From the NCBI GenBank assembly GCA_964494395.1, contig CAZBTI010000049.1, forward strand, positions 1-22,724: a stretch of 22,724 nucleotides of DNA, in the 5' to 3' direction. A model generated the notes under the pieces. It was not told the DNA's origin, searched no databases, and worked only from the letters and a program-made list of their open reading frames with translations. Below are positions 7,691-15,342 of the stretch, one piece after another. Origin of the DNA: SHLQ01 sp964494395 (lineage in GTDB: Bacteria > Actinomycetota > Acidimicrobiia > Acidimicrobiales > SHLQ01). Numbering within the stretch: the stretch's first letter is position 1; each line of letters opens with the position of its first letter. The position numbers were made by a program, and so were the translations under genes.

Positions 7691-7795
7691 TTAGCGCGCT
7701 AACACGACCTGCAGGGCGAACGCGGCCAGTATGGCAACCCCCAAAAAGAGCGACGCAAGGATGAGTTTGCGAGTGCTCAAGAGCGAGGTCTCCAC
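7691..7795 (-). CDS. Possible 34-residue single-pass membrane peptide
   Basis: A GTG-started frame codes 34 residues: a short basic N-terminus (ETSLLSTRK), then a continuous hydrophobic helix from LILASLFLGV to LQVVLA, ending in Arg and TAA. This is the pattern of a type-II-oriented single-helix membrane protein. No Shine-Dalgarno sequence precedes the GTG, and the peptide is too short for composition to decide, so it may be chance. It lies on the lpdA strand, 70 bases before lpdA, and would be co-transcribed with it. I do not recognise a family. Confidence 0.35.
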   Translation of the reverse strand: METSLLSTRKLILASLFLGVAILAAFALQVVLAR

Positions 7796-7996
7796 GGCTG
7801 GACGTGTTTGCTCGGTAGTGAGCGAACACGGTCTAGGTTAGCGAGTCCATTCCGGCTCACGACCGGGATTTTAACTACCACCCTCCGTCATCGTTTTCTC
7901 TTTGTTTCTAGACTGGGCGCTGTAGCAAATCGCATGACAGTCTGTTTCGGCATTGGGCCGACCACCGAACGCGATCACACACACACAGAAACAGAC
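7796..7996. other. Divergent intergenic region between the lpdA operon and the GGDEF gene
   Basis: About 200 bases that should carry promoters in both directions. On the plus strand, tttgtt (-35-like) followed after 16 bases by tagcaa (-10-like) would give a leaderless start at ATG 7934, but the match is weak. A short CA tract (cacacacaca) sits just before ATG 7997. No strong operator, terminator or RNA gene is visible. Confidence 0.4.
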
Positions 7997-9727
7997 ATGA
8001 CCGATCCAAACAATGAAGTGAAACCGCCAGATGTGGGCAACGAGCCCCTCTCGGGCGCAGCCAGTGGCGCGGTGCTTGCACTCATTCGGATGGCCGAACT
8101 TCAACAGCCAGCGTCGGCATACCAAAGCGCTTTACGGGCTATCGCGGCCGAGCGCTTGTACACGGAGTACACCGCCCCAGCACTCGATGCAGCTGCCCCG
8201 GTCCGGAGCGTCGACACTTCGCTCGTTATCACCAGCGCTGCGCTGTGCCGACTGGACTTTCAGCGGGGTTCATCACCGAACGACGCCGGCTCGATACTCA
8301 ACCAAACCCTGGTCGAAGGAATCGATGGGTTCCACGACGTTGCCGTTGCCCTGAGCTACCGCAACGAGCGGTGGGATGGCACTGGACCACACGGCATGCG
8401 GGGCGTCGACATTCCGCTCGCAACTCGGATCTTCGTCGTCGTCGACGTACTCATTGGAAGGCCCGAAATCGGCGAACTCCCCGACTGGGATGCGACCAGA
8501 GAAATCGTGCACGACCAGGCCGGCGTGGTGCTCGATCCGTCGCTGTGTCAAGCAGTGGATCGCCTCGACCTCTCGGAAATTCCTGCACCCACATCACCGT
8601 CGCAAGCAGTCGCCGATCTACTGAACCAACCCGCCAACAGAGCAGCTCGCACGACAGCGACAGAGGTCGCCTCATCGATGGCCAACGCTGTGGCGCTCGC
8701 CGGGCGAACACCGGACCTCCTCAACCTGTTCGCGCAAACGGCCCTCTCCGGCGTAGGAGCTGCGGAGGTTCTGATCTTCCGGACCTCCGCCACACAGCTC
8801 GACTCCGCTCCAACTGCGAAAGTCACCGATGGGCATAACCCATGCCTCGATCCAGCACGCCTCGACGATCTCTTCGAGTTTGCAATGCAGGCCGAGCTTC
8901 GCACGGGAGCCACGATTCTTCGCGACACCTGCCAAGAGCACAAAGACATAGCGCTCCTCGACGGGTCTGACGGGGATGTGCCGAGCGTTCCCGAATTCAT
9001 CGACGAGATCATTTCTCCCATCCTGGTTCACGGCCTGTCTTGGGGGTCGATCGTTGCGACCCGGCGACGGACTTCGGCCAGCTTCAGCGCCCTCGACGTC
9101 GCCCAGCTTGAACAGATCAGTACCGAGATCGCCACCGCGATGAATTGCACGACCCACTGGGCGGAGATGGAACGGATGGCACTCAAGGACCAACTGACTG
9201 GACTTGGAAACCGCCACGACCTCTATCGGGTACTCGACGAAATCTTCGAGCGCCCAGCGGGCGATCGCCTCGACTCGGCGATGATTATGTGCGATGTCGA
9301 CGGGCTAAAGGTCGTGAACGACACGCTGGGCCATCACGCTGGCGATCGTCTACTCATCGATGCTGCCGAAGCCCTAAAGGGAGCCGTGCGGAACCGGCCG
9401 GGCACCACGGTCTGTCGGATAGGTGGAGACGAATTCTGTGTCGTCATCGATGGCGGCGCCCTGCTCACGGTTCATGAGATCTCCAATTCCATCGAACGAC
9501 TCTTTGCGCGCTCTGCCGGATCTGGTCCCGAGCGATCGATATCTTGCGGGATCGCTCTCGCCGACGAAACAGTGAACAGCAGAAGTGCACTTCTGCGCGC
9601 TGCCGATGAGAATCAGTACGAGACCAAGCGGGAACGCAAGCGGTCGAAAGACTCTGGAACGTTGACTCAGCTTGCGACTCAGCCCGCCATTACAGATCCT
9701 GGCGTTCGGCGAGCGAACAGGGACTAG
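7997..9727 (+). CDS. GGDEF diguanylate cyclase with degenerate HD-GYP-like N-terminus
   Basis: A 576-residue cytoplasmic protein with no membrane segment. The C-terminal domain (about 395-540) is a cyclase making cyclic di-GMP from GTP: LTGLGNR, the metal Asp in MCDVDGLKVVNDTLGHHAGD, and an intact GGDEF at 476-480. The inhibitory I-site RxxD, expected five residues before it, reads RPGT, so product inhibition is probably lost. Residues about 70-195 resemble the second half of an HD-GYP domain: NERWDGTGPHGMRGVDIPLATRI (from residue 123) parallels HHExxDGxGYPxGLxGxxIPLxARI. The metal histidines and GYP are gone, so no phosphodiesterase activity is expected. The middle (about 215-385) looks GAF-like. 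ATG 7997 was chosen because the extra residues from ATG 7934 look non-protein-like. It ends three bases before the convergent glycosyltransferase. Confidence 0.85.
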   Translation: MTDPNNEVKPPDVGNEPLSGAASGAVLALIRMAELQQPASAYQSALRAIAAERLYTEYTAPALDAAAPVRSVDTSLVITSAALCRLDFQRGSSPNDAGSILNQTLVEGIDGFHDVAVALSYRNERWDGTGPHGMRGVDIPLATRIFVVVDVLIGRPEIGELPDWDATREIVHDQAGVVLDPSLCQAVDRLDLSEIPAPTSPSQAVADLLNQPANRAARTTATEVASSMANAVALAGRTPDLLNLFAQTALSGVGAAEVLIFRTSATQLDSAPTAKVTDGHNPCLDPARLDDLFEFAMQAELRTGATILRDTCQEHKDIALLDGSDGDVPSVPEFIDEIISPILVHGLSWGSIVATRRRTSASFSALDVAQLEQISTEIATAMNCTTHWAEMERMALKDQLTGLGNRHDLYRVLDEIFERPAGDRLDSAMIMCDVDGLKVVNDTLGHHAGDRLLIDAAEALKGAVRNRPGTTVCRIGGDEFCVVIDGGALLTVHEISNSIERLFARSAGSGPERSISCGIALADETVNSRSALLRAADENQYETKRERKRSKDSGTLTQLATQPAITDPGVRRANRD

Positions 9728-9730
9728 CGC

Positions 9731-10984
9731 TTAGAACTCGCGGTTTCCGGTTTCGGCGGGACGATCGACAAGATCGATCGAGTCGGCGTACCACGGCTGG
9801 TCGAGCTCAATGACGTGATCAGGCACCGGGATGCGGCTGCGTTCCAAGAGCTGCCCATAGACCTTGAGCGTGCGTTCGACGACCCGACTCTCGTCGAACT
9901 CTTCGATTGCTCTCACGCGTCCGGCGCGACCCAGTTCTGAACGCAACGGAGGTGTGTGCAGCATCCGCTCGATCGTGAGGGCCAAATGTTGCGGCTTGTG
10001 GGGACGGACGAGGAGCCCAGTCTCTTGATGGTCGATGACCGAGCGGCAGCCGGGAAGGTCCGTAGCGACAACAGGTACGCCCATGGCGCTCGCTGCCATC
10101 GCCGAGTTTGGGACTGCTGGTTGGAGCGTCGGGACGACACAGACGTCGGTCATTGCAAGCACGGTGCTGGCGTCGGTGCTCTCATCGAGAAAGTGGACAC
10201 CGTGATCCTGGGCCATCCGGGTGAGCGATTCCTCATCGACGGCGGTCGATTTACGTGGACGGCTTCCAACAACGACGAACGCCAACTGTTCCTCTCCAAA
10301 GCTGCCCCGCAGTATCTCGATCGCGTCAAAGAACTCGCCGTAGCCTTCTTCCCAGACAAGATCGGCAACCACGGTCACGACCAAGGTTCGAAGCGAAAGA
10401 CCGAGCCGGAGTCGAAGACATCGGGCAGCTCGGGCGGTCGCTCGGTTGACCGAGAACGTATCGAGGTCGATCCCGCTGCCGATCTGGTGGATCCGCTCGT
10501 CAGGGATACCTGAAGAACGAAGCGCCTCGGCAACGACGTCGTCTCGAACAAATTCTGCATCGCTATTCGCTGCGGCGACTCGTTCCAAACGGGCGAGAGC
10601 GACCCGATGTGCAAGGTTGCTCGTACCTTGTGCTGGATGCTCATGCACGGAGTTGACGACGATCGGAACGCCCACTCGCTTGCCGAGAATCCGGCCAGCA
10701 ACTCCCATTTTGGCGTCGTGGGTGTGCACGATGTCGGGCTCCACCTCTTTGAGGAGCGCACGCAACTGTGAGGCGGCTCGAACATCTGCCACGATGTCAG
10801 AACCCTCGGAGATTGCGGTCAACGAATGGTGTGCCATTGGCGATTTGGCAAAGGCCTTAGACCGCTCCCCGGGAGCAGACGCCGTGACGACGTCGTATCC
10901 AAATGCACGGAACGCATCCAACTGCTGGCCAAGGAGTTGGTCGAAATGACTCGGGTTTGCCAAGAGATGCAGGAGAGTGGTCAA
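9731..10984 (-). CDS. Family 4-type (GT-B) glycosyltransferase
   Basis: About 417 residues. The protein starts directly in the GT-B N-terminal strand (TTLLHLLANPSHF), followed by Gly-poor Rossmann elements (VEPDIVHTHDAKMGVAGR), the acceptor-side loop with SVHEH, and a C-terminal domain with DVCVVPTLQPAVPNSAMAASAMGVPVVATDLPG and DHQETGLLV, which is the nucleotide-sugar site of GT4 enzymes (usual form ExxGxxxxEA; here the first Glu region reads QPAVPNSAMA). Donor and acceptor cannot be read. TTG 10984 is preferred because GAGGGAAAGAG precedes it at normal spacing and the protein then begins at the expected fold edge; TTG 11071 gives a longer version with an unconserved basic leader. It follows the CapD-like gene on the same strand and probably acts in surface-polysaccharide synthesis. 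Confidence 0.85.
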   Translation of the reverse strand: MTTLLHLLANPSHFDQLLGQQLDAFRAFGYDVVTASAPGERSKAFAKSPMAHHSLTAISEGSDIVADVRAASQLRALLKEVEPDIVHTHDAKMGVAGRILGKRVGVPIVVNSVHEHPAQGTSNLAHRVALARLERVAAANSDAEFVRDDVVAEALRSSGIPDERIHQIGSGIDLDTFSVNRATARAARCLRLRLGLSLRTLVVTVVADLVWEEGYGEFFDAIEILRGSFGEEQLAFVVVGSRPRKSTAVDEESLTRMAQDHGVHFLDESTDASTVLAMTDVCVVPTLQPAVPNSAMAASAMGVPVVATDLPGCRSVIDHQETGLLVRPHKPQHLALTIERMLHTPPLRSELGRAGRVRAIEEFDESRVVERTLKVYGQLLERSRIPVPDHVIELDQPWYADSIDLVDRPAETGNREF

Positions 10985-11167
10985 TGGCTCTTTCCCTCGG
11001 TAGCGGACCGGATCGATTACACGACGAGCTCGCGGTTGCAGACGCCCGTCCACTAACCGAATCGACAGCAACGGGCGAAAGTTGAGCCTTCCGACCTATA
11101 AATCACTCAAACTGAATTTCCTACGAGGTACTCAAGGCAGCGAGAAAGCGCTCGCGGGGAGCGGAGC

Positions 11168-11231
11168 TCGCGTAGCGACCGTGAGCATTTCCGCGGATGT
11201 CGCGTAGCGACCATGAGCATTTCCGCGGATG
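11168..11231. repeat. Two tandem 32-base units between the sugar genes
   Basis: Units 11168-11199 and 11200-11231 differ only at 11181/11213 (g/a). Each contains the palindrome-forming GTCGC-GTA-GCGAC (spanning unit junctions) and the perfect palindrome TCCGCGGA. Just to the right, gggagtgtcga occurs twice (from 11239 and 11255). This looks like a REP-type or other dispersed element. It lies in the 195-282 base gap between the CapD-like stop and the glycosyltransferase start, where no gene is seen. Confidence 0.75.
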
Positions 11232-11266
11232 TCGACCGGGAGTGTCGACAATTATGGGAGTGTCGA

Positions 11267-12655
11267 TTAGTTACTGGTTGTTGAGCGGTCAGAGCTGCTG
11301 ATCTCGATGAGCGACCGCATTGCCGTCTGGGTGGTCGAATCATCAAAGAGGCCGAGTTGCGTTGGACGTAGTGGGGTTACCGGGATGAGGGACATCATTG
11401 GATGGGCGTTTCGCAGTTCGGGTTCGTCGTCGGCTATCGCTGCTTCCTGAAGCTGTTCACCCGGGCGCAGTCCAGTAAAGGCGATCTCGATTTGAAGAGG
11501 TGAGTTAGCAACCAAGCGCTTGGCGACATCGACGAGTCGCACAGGTTCACCCATCTCGAGCACCAAGGTCTCGCCCCGACTTCCGACCGCTCCGGCTTCG
11601 ATGATCAGCCGTGAGGCGGTGTCTGCGGTCATGAGATATTCGACAGCGTCTGGATGGGTAATCGTTATCGGGCCACCGGTCGCTACCTGACTACGGAACC
11701 GCGACATGATCGAGCCGGTCGACCCAATGACTTGGCCAAATCGAATGCTTACCCACTGTCCACGAATTCGATTCGCATACCAAGACGTGAGCTTCTCGGC
11801 GATTCTGTGGGTATGACCGAGCACACACGTCGGCATCGCCGCTTTCGACGTCGAAACGTTGAGGAAGTGCCCCACCCCATGGGTGGCGGCTGCGCGTAGA
11901 ACGTTGTTCGTACCGAGGACGTTGGTCTTCCATCCCTCGACAGGGTTGAGTTCGAGGAAGCCGAAGTTCTCGAGCGAGGCCGCATGGATAACAACTTCGG
12001 GAAGCGCCTCGGCAAAGATTGTGTCCACTCGATCAGCGTCTCGGACGTCGGCGATGTGGAACTTGACGCTCGTGGCCGCTTCCAGATCCTCAACTACGTG
12101 AGCCTCGAACGGGCGCAAGTCCAGTCCAATGAGTTCAGCGGGGCCGCACAGCGAAAGCTGGTGGCAGATTTCGGCTCCGATCGAACCGGCCGCGCCGGTG
12201 ACGAGCACCCTGGCGCCTTTCACATACTCCGCAACGGAGTCGAGCGCGACTTCATTGAACAATCGGCTCGCCCGCGTCATCTCGTGGGCCTCTCGGATAT
12301 CGATCACGTCAGCATTTTTCGATCGTACTTTCCCACCGCGGTACTGCACGACGCCAAAGTCTTTCTCGACAGCGGTCGTTGAACGTTTGAAGAGGTGCTG
12401 GAGCGGATCGCGGAGCGCTGCGAGAACAGTGAGAGAAGCAACGAGCAGGTAGGCGCCGACCACGATGAGTCGCCCCGTCGCCGGAGTGGCGAACCGCGAC
12501 GCAAAGTACCCCGACAGGATCAGGAGTACGGGGACGAGAATTTTTCCTGTTGTCCAAGCAAAGCGGGCGGCGCCCCCCGGGACCTCAAGATCCCGGGGGC
12601 TGGCATGCCCACTCCGCACGCGACGTTTTCTGAATAATTCCCAGCCCAGACCCAT
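11267..12655 (-). CDS. CapD/FlaA1-like membrane SDR (nucleotide-sugar dehydratase/epimerase family), altered active site
   Basis: 462 residues. Two membrane helices (about 36-55 and 61-80) replace the usual four of full-length WbpM/CapD proteins, and no extra N-terminal Rossmann domain precedes the SDR. The SDR domain has an intact NAD(P) motif VLVTGAAGSIG (150-160), IADVRD (201-206) and TNVLGTNNVL. It keeps the family C-terminus (TITHPDAVEYLMT, VLEMGEPV, TGLRPGEQLQE). The catalytic block is unusual: family STDKAVxPxNvMGxTKR reads STSKAAMPTCVLGHTHR (268-284), losing the Asp, Met and Lys, and AALKHVP reads ASLENFG. It could have a changed reaction or be a non-catalytic partner. The start ATG follows AGAGAGG with very short spacing. 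Upstream of the glycosyltransferase on the same strand. Confidence 0.83.
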   Translation of the reverse strand: MGLGWELFRKRRVRSGHASPRDLEVPGGAARFAWTTGKILVPVLLILSGYFASRFATPATGRLIVVGAYLLVASLTVLAALRDPLQHLFKRSTTAVEKDFGVVQYRGGKVRSKNADVIDIREAHEMTRASRLFNEVALDSVAEYVKGARVLVTGAAGSIGAEICHQLSLCGPAELIGLDLRPFEAHVVEDLEAATSVKFHIADVRDADRVDTIFAEALPEVVIHAASLENFGFLELNPVEGWKTNVLGTNNVLRAAATHGVGHFLNVSTSKAAMPTCVLGHTHRIAEKLTSWYANRIRGQWVSIRFGQVIGSTGSIMSRFRSQVATGGPITITHPDAVEYLMTADTASRLIIEAGAVGSRGETLVLEMGEPVRLVDVAKRLVANSPLQIEIAFTGLRPGEQLQEAAIADDEPELRNAHPMMSLIPVTPLRPTQLGLFDDSTTQTAMRSLIEISSSDRSTTSN

Positions 12656-12807
12656 ACCTCTCTAGTCGGTTTGGCCTATTCAAATTTGAGTGGATTCAGG
12701 CGATTATTCGGGAATTCGATGTGTATCGACGAGCGAACCGCAGTCCGCGCTGGGGCAAACTCGCAGACAGTCCGACGCCATCATTTTCTGAGGCGTATGG
12801 TCGGAGC
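12656..12807. promoter_or_regulatory. Divergent promoter region between the CapD-like gene and the epimerase
   Basis: 152 bases separate two divergent starts, so both promoters should be here. A perfect 10-base palindrome TCAAATTTGA lies at 12680-12689, a possible operator near the CapD-like start. No convincing -35/-10 pair could be fixed in either direction. Confidence 0.35.
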
Positions 12808-13695
12808 ATGAAGATTGCAATTACGGGTTCGAGCGGGCTCATCGGAACCGCACTCAGGGAAGCCATCGTTGCTCGGGGTGATACACCAGTGCGCATTGTC
12901 CGCAGTGCGGCTGGTGAAGCAGATGTCCTCTGGGATATCAACGCCGGGACGATCGATAGCGACAAACTTGAGGGCGTCGACGCTGTGGTTCACCTCGCGG
13001 GCGAAGGTATCGGCGAGGCAAAGTGGTCTCCCGAACAGAAGAAAAAGATTCTCGAGAGCCGAACGCTGAGCACTGCGCTGCTCGCCGACACTCTCGCCGG
13101 TCTGCAATCGAAGCCGGACGTATTCGTCAGCGGCTCAGCAATGGGCATATATGGAGATCGCGGCGATACCAAGCTGACCGAACAAGCCGAACGGGGTCAG
13201 GGCTTCCTCACCGATGTCGTTGTGGCGTGGGAACAAGCAGCGCAACCTGCTATCGATGCTGGTATTCGCACCGCCATGATCCGAACCGGAGTCGTCTTGA
13301 GCCGGAAGGGCGGAGCGCTCAAAGAGCAACTCCCCTTCTTCAAAATGGGAATCGGCGGAAAGATCGGCGATGGTTCTCAGTACTGGTCTTGGGTCTCGAT
13401 CGATGATCAGGTGGGAGCGATCTTGCACATCATCGACGGCGGCCTGTCGGGCCCGGTGAACGTGGTGGCGCCGAACCCGGTAACCAATGCAGAATTCACC
13501 TCTGCGCTCGGCAAGGCGCTGGGTCGACCGACCTTTCTGCCGACACCGAAGTTCGCTGTCGACCTTCGCCTCGGCAAGGAGGCAGCCGAAGCCATGCTGT
13601 TCTGGAGCACGCGGGTTGTGCCTGGAGCACTCACTGACTCTGGCTACGAGTTCAAACACCCGACTATCGACAAGGCATTCGAGGCCCTCCTATGA
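12808..13695 (+). CDS. TIGR01777-family NAD(P)-dependent epimerase (YfcH-like)
   Basis: 295 residues. The start MKIAITGSSGLIGTAL holds the GxxGxxG dinucleotide motif at residues 7-13. It is followed by VDAVVHLAGEGIG, WSPEQKKKILESR, the substrate-side VSGSAMGIYGDRG and IRTGVVLSRKGGAL, and a DUF1731 C-terminus (GRPTFLPTPKFAVDLRLGKEAAEAMLFWSTRVVP). These are the standard blocks of the TIGR01777 epimerase family, whose substrate is unknown. ATG 12808 was chosen because the protein then starts exactly at the first strand; the frame stays open to 12721 but the extra residues look random. Its last codons overlap the next gene (ATGA), so the two are translationally coupled. Confidence 0.93.
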   Translation: MKIAITGSSGLIGTALREAIVARGDTPVRIVRSAAGEADVLWDINAGTIDSDKLEGVDAVVHLAGEGIGEAKWSPEQKKKILESRTLSTALLADTLAGLQSKPDVFVSGSAMGIYGDRGDTKLTEQAERGQGFLTDVVVAWEQAAQPAIDAGIRTAMIRTGVVLSRKGGALKEQLPFFKMGIGGKIGDGSQYWSWVSIDDQVGAILHIIDGGLSGPVNVVAPNPVTNAEFTSALGKALGRPTFLPTPKFAVDLRLGKEAAEAMLFWSTRVVPGALTDSGYEFKHPTIDKAFEALL

Positions 13696-14174
13696 GCACA
13701 ACCGGCATGATCGACATGGTGGCCCGACGCACCACCGCCTCACGGCGAATCGAGGCATCACCCGAGCAAATCTTCGACGTGTTGGCCGATCCGTCGAAGC
13801 ACGCGTTGTTCGACGGATCGGACATGGTCAACAATTCAGCAGGAGGCAGCGCCGAACGCCTGACCCTCGGCTCAAAGTTCGCAATGAACATGACCTTCAA
13901 GGTGCTCCCCTATCGGATCGGCAACACCGTCGTCGAGTTCGACGAGAACCGCCTGATCGCCTGGGAACACTTCGGCAAACATCGCTGGCGCTACGAGCTC
14001 GAAGCGGTCGACAATGCCACGCTCGTCACCGAGACCTTCGACTGGTCGACGTCGCGCATTCCCAAAGCGATCGAGGTAGGCGGCTACCCAAAGGCCCACT
14101 TGGGCAACATCGAACGCACCTTGGAGCGTTTAGCCGAACTCGTCGAGAGCGAAGCTGCCACCGCAACCGACTAG
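13692..14174 (+). CDS. SRPBCC (START/polyketide-cyclase-like) family protein
   Basis: 160 residues of the helix-grip ligand-binding fold: a first strand (RRTTASRRIEASPEQIFDVLADPSKHALFDGS), the middle strands FKVLPYRIGNTVVEFDENRLIAWEHFG and WRYELEAVDNATLVTETFDWS, and the long C-terminal helix (HLGNIERTLERLAELVE). The family binds hydrophobic ligands or acts as small cyclases or hydrolases; no ligand can be inferred. ATG 13692 overlaps the epimerase stop by four bases, so the two form one transcription unit, possibly with DUF427 next. Confidence 0.88.
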   Translation: MSTTGMIDMVARRTTASRRIEASPEQIFDVLADPSKHALFDGSDMVNNSAGGSAERLTLGSKFAMNMTFKVLPYRIGNTVVEFDENRLIAWEHFGKHRWRYELEAVDNATLVTETFDWSTSRIPKAIEVGGYPKAHLGNIERTLERLAELVESEAATATD

Positions 14175-14262
14175 GACGTCGACGACGGAGCAATTTCGCG
14201 GGTAGATGGAATGCTCCCGAGCGCCCAGCGAGTTATCCCCCCACCAGCGACAGGAGAACATC

Positions 14263-14547
14263 ATGGCTACAGCAACATTCAACGGCAAGGTCATTGCGCA
14301 AAGTGACGACACCACCTTCGTCGAAGGCAACCACTACTTCCCCTTGGACTCGCTCGACAAGAGCGTCGTGACCGAAACCAGCCGTCAAACCTCGTGCCCA
14401 TGGAAGGGCGCTGCCTCGTACTACACGCTCGATGTCGATGGTCAGGTCGCGGAGAACGCGGCGTGGTATTACCCCGACCCAAAGCCGGGCGCAGAAGATG
14501 TCGCGGGCCGCGTTGCGTTCTACGGGGTCGTCAACGTCACTGACTGA
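14263..14547 (+). CDS. DUF427 domain protein
   Basis: 94 residues, the whole of one DUF427 domain: FNGKVIAQSDDT near the start, VEGNHYFPLDSL, TSCPWKGAASYYTLDVDG and AAWYYPDPKPGAEDVAGRVAFYGV. CPWKGxAxYY and the AWxYPxP block are family hallmarks. The biochemical role is not established. ATG 14263 is fixed by CAGGAG seven bases before it; a longer frame from 14206 lacks this support. It follows the SRPBCC gene by 88 bases on the same strand. The 36 bases after it hold short tgac/gact repeats, with no clear terminator, before the convergent rnhA end. Confidence 0.92.
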   Translation: MATATFNGKVIAQSDDTTFVEGNHYFPLDSLDKSVVTETSRQTSCPWKGAASYYTLDVDGQVAENAAWYYPDPKPGAEDVAGRVAFYGVVNVTD

Positions 14548-14583
14548 GTGACTGACTAAGAAATAGCGAGAGCTGACTCACCG

Positions 14584-15129
14584 CTACGTGAGCGAGCGAA
14601 TCTCTCCGTCTGCGCCCTCGCCGGCAGCAGCTGCGACGGCGAGTTCGTCAGCCTTGTCGTTCCACTCGTTACCAGCGTGCCCCTTGACCCATCGGAAGGT
14701 CACGTCGCGTTCCTTGTAGAGCGCAATTAACGGCTTCCACAGATCTTGGTTGGCAACATCTTTCTTCTGACTATTACGCCATCCTCGGCGCTCCCAGCCG
14801 CGCCACCAGCCATCTTTGAAGCAGTTGACGACATAGGTGCTATCGCTCACGATCTCGAGCGGGCCCTCGAGGTTTCCAATGGCGTGCAGGACCGCCTGCA
14901 CTTCCATCCGCTGATTCGTGGAGGGATCTTCAGCCCCTGAGGACCACACCTCGCCGGGGATGACCCAGCCCCAACCGCCCGGACCGGGATTTCCCTTACA
15001 TGCCCCATCGGTGAACACCGAGCGACGGTCGGCAGTGGACGCACTCGAGGCGGCACCCTGATCACTCGGCGGTTCCTCCAACGGTGGCTGGTCCTCGAAT
15101 TCAAAGGGGTCGATGTCGAACAAGCTCAT
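14584..15129 (-). CDS. rnhA: Ribonuclease HI
   Basis: 181 residues. It cleaves the RNA strand of RNA:DNA hybrids in the cytoplasm. The catalytic set is complete: Asp41 in FTDGACKGNPGPGGWG, Glu76 in NQRMEVQAVL, Asp96 in SDSTYVVN, and His151 with Asp161 in VKGHAGNEWNDKADELA. A 35-residue acidic leader (MSLFDIDPFEFEDQPP...) precedes the fold and is not part of the standard enzyme; it may be a partner-binding tail. The basic protrusion (GWWRGWERRGWRNSQKK) for hybrid binding is present. GGGTGG lies before ATG 15129. It is divergent from aceE across 213 bases. Confidence 0.95.
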   Translation of the reverse strand: MSLFDIDPFEFEDQPPLEEPPSDQGAASSASTADRRSVFTDGACKGNPGPGGWGWVIPGEVWSSGAEDPSTNQRMEVQAVLHAIGNLEGPLEIVSDSTYVVNCFKDGWWRGWERRGWRNSQKKDVANQDLWKPLIALYKERDVTFRWVKGHAGNEWNDKADELAVAAAAGEGADGEIRSLT

Positions 15130-15265
15130 GTGGCAACCACCCTAGGCAACTCCTCGGGCCTACCAACGACTGCTCGCGGCCCAATCACCGGATCACCTAG
15201 CAGGCCATCTATTGATGAGTCGGGCCACCGCCTGCTCGTTTTCATAGCGAATTCCTGCCGTTCAG

Positions 15266-15300
15266 TGCCGATTTCCTTACTTTGTCGAGAAAGATCGGCA
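15266..15300. promoter_or_regulatory. Inverted repeat in the rnhA-aceE intergenic region
   Basis: TGCCGAT (15266-15272) and ATCGGCA (15294-15300) are perfect 7-base arms. The pairing extends inward with TTC/GAAA across one bulged G. It ends 42 bases before the aceE ATG, within the 213-base divergent region that holds no gene. It could be an operator for aceE or an RNA hairpin. No loop sequence or T-run suggests a terminator. Confidence 0.4.
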
Positions 15301-15342
15301 AAACTTACCGCGCGCGCGACTTGCTTGAGAGAATAGGTATAT

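Noticed and set aside
11168..11231. CRISPR array
   Set aside because: The two 32-base units are directly adjacent with no spacers, and no cas gene is present.
14548..14583. Terminator between DUF427 and rnhA
   Set aside because: Only a 5-base TGAGT/ACTCA pairing and no T-run; too weak to call.
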